DNA from: Mansonella perstans
Lineage: Eukaryota > Nematoda > Chromadorea > Rhabditida > Onchocercidae
Direction: 5' to 3'
Assembly: GCA_037074765.1 (NCBI GenBank)
Contig: JBAMDO010000236.1
Span: 1-64,000 of the forward strand
DNA: 64,000 nt
A program made the position numbers and the translations under genes. A model generated the notes under the pieces. The model ran no database searches and was not told the origin of the DNA. It saw only the letters and a program-made list of their open reading frames with translations. Position 1 is the stretch's first letter. Each line of letters opens with the position of its first letter. This document shows positions 25,827-36,112 of the stretch, one piece after another.

Positions 25827-28800
25827 ATGCGTTTATTATCACAACGACTTGGCAAGCCATCAGTTTTTATGGAAAAAATTGTTTCGAGATGGTGCGAAAT
25901 TTGTATTTTCAGTGAGCTATTAGCTGTATTATATATATGTATTGTTATACAATCGGAATACCGTGAATACACGAAAGTTTCCGAAAATGCATTGCTTCCA
26001 GCACTTGTTACCGAACGTTTTAACCATTATAAGCGACTTTCGTTTTTCCTAAATGAACTTCATGCTAGACGGTATTCTTTTTTTTTTTTTTTTTTTTTAA
26101 GAAGTTTTAATTAATTCACTTTATAAAGTCATATTTGATCATTGCATCAAGCTAAGTCTGATAATCCATTTTAGTAATGATCGGTTTTATACAACATGAA
26201 GTTGCATAAAATAAATTTCTTCGTATTGCTCGTTAATTCGTGATATCTATTTACTTCTTGTTAATAGGATTGAATAGATTCATCATATGATATTTATTCT
26301 CTTTAGTACTGTCATCTTACAGTGATATTTCCGATTACATTGAAAAACAACTCTTGGCTCATGGTATAATGACTCAGAGAATGCGGTTTACAGTAACTCT
26401 TCCAGGCTTTGTGCGTTTTTTCTTTTTTTCTTTTAGAAAAAATTATTTCATTTTGTTATCATGATTTAGTTTGAAAATGAATGAGATTGAATCGAATCGG
26501 GTCGAATTGAGTTTTTTTCATCTTTCATTTTTAGTTGCTACAGATGAAACTTATCAGAACAATAATAAAGGAACAAAAGATTTGTTTTGACTTTATTAAA
26601 GTCGTTTCATTTTGTTCATCAGGACTTGATTTGAATATTCTAAAGAATATTTCACCTGAATAGGGAAGACCTTATTTTGTTTCATGGCATAAAAAAAAAA
26701 TGAAAAATGCAAAGCAATCATCAGTTCTAATATATCTCTGAAATGAATGAATACACTTGTGTTTTGGGATAGAAATCACATTTCTTGCTAATTTTTCATT
26801 GTTGTAGAATCAATCTGGAACGAATATTGTAGGCGTTATTCGTGCCAGCCGTTCATCATCGACTGAAGCAATGCTTGTAGCTGTATCAATGACGAAAACA
26901 AATTTGGAAGCATTGGCTGTAGTGCTAGCTTTGGCAACTTATTGTCGAGGTTGTTTTCTTTATCTTATATATATCAGAGTAATTTCAAATCAATTCTTAT
27001 GGTAAAATGCTGTGAAATTAGTTTGGATTAAAGTTAAATTGACTTTTTTCCAGAACAGATATATTGGGCTCGCGATATTCAATTCATTTTCGTGAGCAAA
27101 TCTCTAGTCGGGTTGACAGCATATCTAGCTCAATATCACGAGCATCGTCATTTATTCCTACAATCCGAAAAATTACATTTTCACAGCGGTGCGATTGTTG
27201 GTGCTTTTGTAGTGAAATCGAATGGTCCAGTATTTGATACGATAAACATTGAACATAATATGGTTAATGGTTTATTGCCAAATTTGGATTTAATCAATTT
27301 GATGGCAAAATTAACGGATAAATTTCGGCTAATTCCGCAAGTTTTCAATCATGGCTTCCAACAATCGTGGTGGGATTTAGCCGAAACAACTAGTAAAGCT
27401 ATGCTCAGTCAGGTATCTTCAACATTGCTTATATTATGTTTACTCCTTCCTAGATCACGTGGATTGAGTGCAATTGTCAGGGTTGCGTTTGTCTAATTGG
27501 TTGTGTTTTTCCATTTCTATATATATATATGCTTTAATTTAATTTTTAGATCGAATCAAATTTCTTGAAAAATAGTGATATCTTAACTTTAAAAAAATTT
27601 TTTTTAGGCCTTTAATGAGAAAGAAGGATTGCATAGCATTTTTGGACCATACGGAATACAAGCAGTAACTATGCACGCTAAAAATGATGTGGAAGGTCAT
27701 GGATCACTAATAGATTTGACTCGAATATGTGAAGGAGCATTAAGGTTTGCAAATTTCGGACTTCACTTTCATCTATTCTTCTTCTTATTAGATTTCGAAG
27801 TGATTGAATTTTTGCTCAGTTCATTTGTCAAGATTGTATATACTTTGAAAACAAATATTGGTCGTGTTATGATTTTTAAGTGATGCCTAGCCGTTATGTA
27901 GTATAGAGTTAAATTTCCATTGAAATTCCTTAAAAAACAGTAATAAAGAGTAGATGTGAATAGTTGCTTTATCAATTTTTAAGCACTTTTACTTATAATC
28001 ACTTTTTTGGTCACATTTTTGTTTTTTGAGAATTTTGTTATTTATAATTTTTTATTCAAACAATTCATAATTGAATAACTGTATGAATAATTACATATGC
28101 TTCTTCAAAACTGTCAGTTTAAGCTTTTCTTTAATTTAGAGTCTTGAATTTTTGCAGATCATTGAACAACATGCTGGAAAAATTTCATCAATCATATTTC
28201 CTTTATATAATGACGGATACACGACATTTTCTTTCTGTAGCGTATTACATGCCAGCTCTTGGTCTTATTTTGTTTCCGTTATTAATTCTGGTAAGCTTGT
28301 TGTATTCTGCTGGGATGTTTATGTTTTCCTGTACGTTGATGTGTGTATCTGCTTTGTGTGCATACGTGTATGTGTTTATCCATCTGTTTGCAGTCTGTTT
28401 ATGTCTGTGTGTTTATGTTTCTGATTGTTCTACTTATCACTTTCCATGTTGACCGTCATTTATGGATATTTGTAATGTACTGATTTCTTAAATTAAATTT
28501 TTATAAATTCCAGAAATTAAAATTATTCAAAATTTAGTAAATATAAATCAAAATTGATTTTTCCCAAATATCTATAGTATTATGTTTTTCAGTGTTAACC
28601 TATTTACAAGATATTAACATAGATCAGTGACAATTCACTGGTGTGTTTAATCTTAAATTGCTGCGAATGAATAATATCTGTTTATTTCAGGCAGTTCGTG
28701 ACTGGTTCAATCTGAAAGAATTCAGTTTTCCGAATTCATTCATTCTTCTTCATGTCATTGGAATAGTCCAATATTGTATTATTAGAAATGTTGCTGTATC

Positions 28801-30406
28801 ACAGTTTTATCATACCTATACAGTTTTGCTGTCATTTTCCGCTTTCATTCCATGGTATTTTCTTTTTCCAGTGTAAGTTTTCTTTCGGAAAATTTTCAAA
28901 ATTTCACTTTTGTCACATATCATTTGTATAAAAAGCGTAAAAATAAATTCTACCATTCGCTTCTTTTATTTTTCAGCAGGATGAAATGAATGATGGATAT
29001 AAAGTGTTTTTATTATTTCATTTTCCGTAGAAAGCAAATGAAGTGAGCAGTTTTAATTAGCTTAATTAACTTGCTTCTTTGCATAATGTGAAACCACCAG
29101 GTTTGGCTTACAAAGATTGGCGATTCGCAGAGATGCCATCTGTAGGTCAAGCCCTTACCGGAGCATGTATTGAGCTGCTTGTATCTTCACATGCATCAGT
29201 TATTACAGCACATGCAATGATTTATTTAGTTTTTATTCCACCGTTGCACTAACTATATTCCACCATTCAATGCATTTGCACTGATTTTGATAGCTTTACC
29301 GATTTCTTTCCAGCAAATTTTTTATGAACACATTGTATCCATGCTCTAGTCGGAGGCTCTGCATAGTGACCTTTCCGTTTGTTTCAGCAGTTTGGAAACC
29401 GAATACTTTTTGTTAATCGAAAACCAATTATTGTCATCTTTGATTGCTTCTTTGCATAATATGAAAAATTAATCAGCTAGTTTACTCTTTCAGAGCAAAC
29501 ATTTGTGCAGTTCTGAATTCTGAATGGTAGAATTATTTTTACTCTTTCCGAATACTGAGTAAAATATGCTTTATTTATTTTTTATTTTATTTATTGCTTG
29601 GATTACAGAAGCGAGAAAGAATATGGTTCATTAAAATTTCTCTTCTATTTGGATTACTGTCTCATATTTGCATCACTATCACTTTTGAACTTTTCATTGG
29701 CATATATTATTTCATTTATTGCCGTACCGCTAATAATAATATTTACAGCAACTGATAGCTGTAATCGGTAAGTTAGTAATTTTTCATAGGATTTGATATT
29801 TCATAATAGAAATGGATCTAAATGCATTTCAAACAGTTTCGTTGATCAATTTAACAAGTGGAAACGAAAATTTGTTATTTCTATGGTGTACAGAATTGCT
29901 TCTGAGTACAGTACTTTTTGACGATTAATCTAATTAGCAAATGCCAGACACATACTGGTTTTTTTCAGGTTTTTCCTTAATTTTTTTTAATAATTTTTCT
30001 TAGTGAAATTTCCAAAAGTATTTATTTCGGATGGCAATTTTTTGCCAAAAAATTTTATTTGGAATCAAATTATGAGATAAAAAATTTAAAGAATACTTAT
30101 TTTAGATTTATTTGTCGATTAAAGGCTTTGTTTGGTTTCCTGTTGCATCCTGCTGTTATATATTTTTTGTTCCGCTATTTGCTGTACGATATTATTGCAA
30201 CAGAAGCACACATAAAGCATTTAGCAAACGATCTCATCAAAAATCATCTTTTATATGGGAGTTTTCTTTTTCCATTCATTTACATATGTCTCTTACCTTT
30301 ATGGAATTTTTCATTTCTGATTTCATCCACACCTGCAATTCATCCGCAAACTTCCTTCACCTTAACGTCAAAGTCAAAATTTAATGGCGAAATTCATGAA
30401 AAGTAA
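25827..30406 (+). CDS. GPAA1: GPI transamidase subunit GPAA1 (GAA1)
   Basis: Nine exons: 25827-26071, 26323-26410, 26808-26949, 27054-27412, 27608-27744, 28158-28290, 28691-28872, 29609-29767 and 30106-30406 (1746 bases, 581 residues; human about 621). All splice sites are GT-AG. After an N-terminal membrane segment (about 20-40) comes the lumenal M28-peptidase-like domain. Recognisable landmarks are GTNIVGVIRASRSSSTEAML, AYLAQYH, GLHSIFGPYGIQAVTM and LNNMLEKFHQSYFLYIM, followed by SVAYYMPALG and several C-terminal membrane spans. GPAA1 is a structural and substrate-handling subunit of the ER GPI transamidase, alongside PIG-U, PIG-K, PIG-T and PIG-S. The metal ligands of true M28 peptidases are not expected in this family. 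The start is the first ATG; an in-frame GTG 12 bases upstream is ignored. The 3' end converges on the CALML4-like gene. Confidence 0.93.
29071..29466. repeat. Insert-like segment flanked by 23-base direct repeats in a GPAA1 intron
   Basis: The 23-base sequence beginning TTGCTTCTTTGCATAAT occurs at 29071-29093 and again at 29444-29466 with one mismatch. The segment between has more G+C than the surrounding intron, and its first part is open on the plus strand from 29070 to a TAA at about 29252 (60 codons). The GPAA1 family alignment joins the exons on either side without it. It may be a relic insertion, a local duplication or an unused exon. Confidence 0.5.
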
Positions 30407-30916
30407 ATCAAGATGAAATTTCCAAAAATTTTCTCAGTTTAAAAAATCATTATCGCTTATCTACTAATATTATTGAATCATATTAACACACTCATGTTAA
30501 CATATTATATTAACATCATATTAATCATATTAACACTTATAGCCATAGAATGACGTCTATCTGACCATGGCTGTTTGTCTTCAGGTTCAGCTTATGTTAT
30601 TTTCTCAATTTTAACTATTTTCATTGTAGGTTCTTTTTTCTTTCCCTTTCTCTGTCAAACATATTCTTGAAGATAATACGGAATGCAATAGTCAAATTTC
30701 AAAAAAAAAAAAAAAATTCAAAGATTTTGTTGCTTCAGCTTTGGAAAATCGCTCGAGATATGTTTTTTTTTGAAATTTTATTGCCGATTAATAATTACAA
30801 ATACAGAAAGCGATTTTGAAAACCTAAAAAAAGAGAAAGCGATATTTGCATTTCTGAAATTCCCTTGTTCCGAATGAGAGTTTAAAATTTGATATTTATT
30901 GTAGTTAATTTTGCCA
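30407..30916. other. Convergent intergenic region GPAA1 / CALML4-like gene
   Basis: Short A+T-rich spacer holding the two 3' UTRs. A small cluster of CATATTAAC-like repeats occurs at 30478-30537. No exon is seen. Confidence 0.55.
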
Positions 30917-32135
30917 TTATTTATATATATCAGAACAATTATTATCAGTGAAATAATTGTAATCAGTATACATGTTTGAAATGAAATTTAATAATGAATC
31001 AAATGGTACTCGGCCACCAGTAATATCTAATTGCTGAAGAATGTTGTGAATTTCTTCTCGTGACATTTTTTCACCAACTGATGATAAAATACCGATGAAT
31101 TCAGAAATCGTAATCCAATTTTGTTTTTTGGAGTCAATTCCTCGAAGTGCGCCAATAATTTCTTGTATCGGATCACCTTTTTGGTTTTCCTGATGTAAAA
31201 TTTCCAAAAATGTCGGAAAATCTAATTTTTGTCCTAAAATTTATTTTATTTAGATTTAAAGAACATTTTTAATTTTTAAAAATATTTGAAATTATTTTAT
31301 AAACATGTATATTTGTCTGTAAAGAATTTATCACAGTGATTTAATAGGTTTTGAAACAAAATAAAGATGGTATCTAGTTACGATCGAAAATATTCAATAA
31401 ATAATATTTCTTTTAATTACCATATTTACGAAAATATTGTACTGTTTCTGGTACAGTTGCAGTGTAACCAAGGCTACGCATTATATAACGTAAGTGTGAT
31501 GCATTTTGTGCACATCCTTTACGACAATATAATGTGAAGCATTGTCGATATTCTGGAAGCAAAGTTCAGTATTTGTTTGAACTTGAAATTTCCATTGTAA
31601 TGGCAACAGTTTATTAAGTAGAATTCCCACGATGTTTTCAATTTACCGATGTGACTGTCATTTGATCATAAACGATATGAAATTATGGAATGGGAAGTAA
31701 CTAAAGTTTAAACATTTTTTTCAATTTATTTGCCACTGGCAGTTAATGTTAGTTCTTTTTCTAAGAAAATTTTAGTATAACTTATCTTCAATTTGCTGCT
31801 GAGTGAAATATTGAGCCTGAAAAAAACACTTTTATTTTCTCATTCAAAGGTTGTAGTCGATCTATTCAACTATTCAAATATTCAACCTCATACAATTTTT
31901 CTACCAATTTAAATTACTTTTCACCTAAATCATATTTTGCATTTAAGAACTATAGTTCCAAATTTCGAAAATTATTATTGACTGATCCTAAGGGACTTTT
32001 TATCAATGATTATAACTTTTGATTAAAATAAAATATGAAACATATTTGTTAAATTATAATATTTAAGAGTGAGTTTTTCTTTCTTAAATTTCAAGAAAGT
32101 TTGAATAAATACAAGAGGGAGAGAATATCTACCAT
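30917..32135 (-). CDS. Calmodulin-like protein with degenerate EF-hands (CALML4-like)
   Basis: Four exons in minus-strand order: 32135-32133 (the ATG alone), 31816-31786, 31552-31421 and 31233-30917 (483 bases, 160 residues). It begins MAQYFTQQQIEEYRQCFTLY and continues LDFPTFLEILHQ, then GEKMSREEIHNILQQLDI. The layout matches CALML4 (153 residues), where the same positions read DFSTFL and LGEKLTHKEVDDLF. The EF loops lack most acidic ligands; the third, DSKKQNWITISE, keeps only positions 1 and 12, so calcium binding is doubtful. Mammalian CALML4 is a light chain of unconventional myosin VII; a myosin light-chain role here is inference. Two oddities stand out. The first exon carries only the start codon. 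The intron after 31786 would begin AT (ATAAGT) rather than GT. A divergent essential myosin light chain is the main alternative. Confidence 0.6.
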
Positions 32136-32592
32136 TGACAGAATTGAATCCACCGCACAGCGTCACTTCAATGATTGTCAACAAATACTATCGCTGGAAG
32201 GTATGTCCTAATTTTATCGATAAAATGTCGTGAACAGGAAGAAATATCCAATGACCTTGTCAAATAACAATCAATCATTTTCGGAAATGAGACAATTTTC
32301 TCACTGTTACGTTATTCCTCATGTGGATCCAGTGGTTAACAAGTTCTCTTTGCTCAGTAATCGAAACATTATGAATATGGTTAAAAATAAGCTACATGCA
32401 CTGCCAATTCATTATCCATTCCATGAATTCATTGAGTAACATTGAGAAAAGTGGGAAATTATTTCCGATATAACGTAATTCCGTTTGAAGATTTAAGATG
32501 ATAGAATGTTCAACCTGTGCTATGTGTATAAAACCTGAGAGGAAAAAATTTATTTGACATATTTAAATTTCATTCACATTTTATTCACTTCA
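32136..32592. other. Spacer between two leftward genes, possible operon linkage
   Basis: 457 bases separate the C9orf78-like stop (32593) from the CALML4-like start (32135) on the same strand. That is slightly long but within reach of nematode operon spacing. A plus-strand open frame occupies much of it (separate entry). Confidence 0.45.
32251..32439 (+). CDS. Hypothetical small ORF
   Basis: An ATG-started frame of 62 codons on the plus strand, ending TAA at 32437-32439. A good acceptor-like GAACAG lies 13 bases upstream of the ATG, and a GTATGT donor-like site sits at 32201, but an intron of 37 bases would be unusually short. The peptide is polar with no signal peptide, membrane segment or recognised domain. 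It lies antisense to nothing coding and between two minus-strand genes. It may be chance; I include it because composition and codon variety are better than those of most A/T-driven frames here. Confidence 0.22.
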   Translation: MTLSNNNQSFSEMRQFSHCYVIPHVDPVVNKFSLLSNRNIMNMVKNKLHALPIHYPFHEFIE

Positions 32593-35211
32593 TTACAAAC
32601 GATGTATTGAAGCGTCACCTCTTAAACTATCCGCATCTGCTAGCGTCACCTGAGCCTGAAATAATATATTTTAAAGTTATCTTAACAGATTTCGAGAATT
32701 GCTTAAATACTGCAAAGAATTAAATAGAAACATTTACGAATTAGCTGGCACCTGACTTACTTCAGTTTCAGGCCGTTCCAATTTTTTGCGCCAGTCCTCT
32801 TGGCCAAGACGTGTGGTTGATTCCATATAAACTGCAAGTAATAGCGTAAACACCACAACAAGTTTCAACTAAGTTTTGAATCCTGTTAATTTTTAAGCAC
32901 AATCGAATCTTTTAGAGAAAAATGCCGTGAAAGTTAGAGTATTCGAAAGAGACATAAAATAATCACATAAATTAATGGTAGAGGGAATACATAAGTTTAA
33001 AAGGAATAACTAAATAAACAACTGCTTACAAATAGAATGCTGCACGTAATCCTTCGCCAAATCTTTCGCTCGATCTTGACTAAACAAACTATCTTGAGCA
33101 AGATTTCGCCTTTTCTCAACTACTTCCTTTAGCATTTCACTCTTTTTCTTTTCTGTCTCGATAATATTACTCATCCTTGCACTGAAATTATTATATGAAA
33201 TCTACTCTGCATCAACCAGAATATTCAGGTTTCCAGCATGATCAAAATCAATAAATGCAATATATCGGGAACATGATAAGGAGAGGAAAAAGAAAGAAAT
33301 TCTAAAACAATAAGCTGCATAATTTGAATAATTGCATAGCATTCTCATGGATGTAGTATTCACTAAATGAACACAACAGGAAAGTAAAAGAGATTACTTA
33401 ATGCCTAAGTCAACTTCAGGGATACCAGCAAGCATCTGGTTAGATAACAGTTCATCATTACGTTCACTTCGGAAGAGACGAACTTTTTCCGCTGCTTTCC
33501 ACATAAGAGTATCTTCCATACTTGGTACTTTCGACTGCAAAAAGCCATAATAAATTTATGAAGTTCATTTTAGCATCAAAAATAAACTTGTATTCTTTCC
33601 TGCAAAATATCTATCTCCAAAAAAAATGTAAAGAATATATGAATATTCTTATTCAACGTTATCTACTAAAAAATCTACCATTGTTGCGTTATCATCTTCC
33701 AAGTCTTGTACTGCTCTCCTTTTACGCAATTCCACTTGCACATATTTTTTCCTGCAAAATACAACGAAAATGGCAAATGGAACAAAATAAAACGAAAGTA
33801 TACTGGTATCTTATTTAATATCAAGCAAATGCACAACATTCGATGAGATGTTAATTTAATGATACAACTATAGAAATTTCGAACCCATTATACGTAAAAC
33901 AATAAACACGATAGAAAAAAGAAAACTAGCCTAAAATGAACTTAATACTTATTAAGGAAAAATTTGATTTAGTAAATAATTTTTCTAAAACACGATAGCA
34001 AATGCTTCTTCTACAATTCTTTCAATAAAAATCCATAAAAAGAGTTTAAAAATAAATGGAACACGACGCTAATCATAAAATGAAGCAGCAAATCTATATT
34101 TAAATACAATCATGCATTATAACTCAACTATAAGAGTCTTCTTCGAAATTAAACATTTAATAGGAGACTTCGAAATAGAGCTGCACTGAGAGAAGGTAGT
34201 TATATTGAATTATTAGAAAATTCAAAAGATATCTTGAAACTTGAACTGGTTTTTCTGTCAAATCAATCCCCGCTTGAATTCCAGTACCTTAGAAAAAACT
34301 TACATCTCTTCATGTTCATCTCTTAGAAAACTTTCTTTCTTGAACTGATCACGTATACCAGCTTCGATATCTGCTGCATGCCTATAAAATCAAGCTCAGT
34401 AGGTCAAAATCACTTATTATTTCTTCTAAATGCGACTGCTACCATTCCTATGATTCAAAAATCTTCTGTAACTGCTTTCATTTTATAAAAACATATTTCT
34501 CCAACTTTAATTTGAAAAATGATTAGTAGTACTTGCAAATATCGTTAAAATGAAGAACATATAGTACTAAGAGGAAACTAGAAGCTTAAAGATTCTTTTG
34601 CAAAAATTAACATTTGAGCTTGGCGTCCTTCAGACAATCGAAGCATGCCTCCGCCACGCTGTCGGAATGGATCATCATCCATTGCTATGAATTCTGCCGC
34701 CAGTTCTTTGCCTAGTGCGCATTCCACAGCATTTAATCCATTTTTGCGTGCACGACTTTCTTGCAGTTCCTTCACACCTTCTAGTCTACACCTAAATTTC
34801 CTTTTTTTTAATTGTAAAATAATTTATTCAAATATAAAACTTGTTAAATTAGAAATTAATACACAAATATCCCTCATTTATCCTCTTCAAATTTTGCTTG
34901 CTATAATAAATCCCAACTAGCTCAGATCTTGCACTAGTAGCAATAATATTTACATTATTGGGTAAAGATACCAACAATACATTAGATTCTTTTTAAACTA
35001 CCTAAGCCTAAAGATTTCAGATATGAATTTATAAGGGAAAAGGTTAAATATATTTAATGTATTGGCGAGAAAATGTCTATAAAACTTTCATAAAAGCGCT
35101 TAAAACATCGTCTTACGCAATTTCAACTTCTTCCTCCTCTTCGTCGTCATCGATTAAACGTTCACGCAAATGTTGCTGTTTCTTTTTGGTTCGTTTTTTG
35201 AACAAAGACAT
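32593..35211 (-). CDS. C9orf78: C9orf78 / TLS1 family splicing-related protein
   Basis: Eight exons in minus-strand order: 35211-35117, 34791-34612, 34381-34304, 33751-33679, 33534-33398, 33181-33030, 32831-32761 and 32655-32593 (849 bases, 282 residues; human C9orf78 is 289). All splice sites are GT-AG. It starts with a basic stretch (SLFKKRTKKKQQQ) and an acidic run (DDDEEEEEVEI). The family landmarks follow: KNGLNAVECALGKEL, MDDDPFRQRGGGM, MKKYVQVELRKRR, LLSNQMLAGIPEVDLGI, AKDYVQHSI and FYMEST. The fission yeast relative Tls1 affects splicing of telomere and heterochromatin factors, and the human protein associates with the spliceosome. The nuclear splicing role is therefore inferred from homologues. 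It is divergent from the hnRNP M-like gene, another RNA-processing protein, across a 0.9 kb shared promoter region. Confidence 0.9.
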
Positions 35212-36112
35212 TCAAAATACCATAAGCTTTTCCTGGAAATTTAATAAAACTGCCTGAGTGAAAAAAAGGATATACGTGTACTAAGTAATATAAAAACGTA
35301 TGTACGATTACTTAGACTGAACTCAATAAAAAAAAAAAAAAGCAACTCAATGCGTAGCAAACGAGCAAACTTTCCAATTTGATCCAATAATATTTAACGC
35401 AAAAACGTCAAATATGTCAATGTATTGTCGAATGCACGGTCAATGCTACAGATATTAAATTAATTATTTTCCGCACTGGGAGCACGCTATATTAACGCTA
35501 ACAGTTCCATAATTTGTAAATCAATTTCCAGTTTTCCAGTGACTTTTTTACCGGTTGTCACGCAAACGCAATAATGTCACGTAACATGGATCAGAGAATC
35601 TCACGTTTTGTAAAATAAAATAAAGTAAAATGAAATAAGGCTCTATATTATAAAAAAATGAAAGTGAAAAGACAAACAGACAGTGTCATCTTACATTTTA
35701 GAAAATTTATAGAATTTTAGCAACTCGTCTCTTTTTTAAGCTGATTATGAGAAGATCACTTTGCGATTCTTTTTCAGTTAATTCGATTGGTTTTGGTGTC
35801 AGTTAGGTGGTCTACTGGTTGTATTGTTTTGCTAATGGTATAAAAGTTGCGGCATTTAATCTTATATAGCGTGAATTTACGTCAGTTGCTTTACACGTAA
35901 CTCTAGAGTGTGGTAGATTTGCTTTTCTGTACGTGAGTAATACATTCGATATACAACTCACTACAGAACTTCCCACATTATTCGATCTTTGATGAATCTC
36001 CCGATGACAGGGATTTCTTCAGGAGATAGAATAAACTTTCTCAGAAGTTGATATTAGTGTTAACTTTCATATTTTCTTAACAACAACTTATCATTATTTA
36101 CTGTTCAGAAAG
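35212..36112. other. Divergent promoter region C9orf78 / hnRNP M-like gene
   Basis: Both genes read outward from this 0.9 kb stretch. G+C rises slightly at 35440-35600. A poly-A run lies near 35328-35341. No exon and no well-defined motif is seen. Confidence 0.5.
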
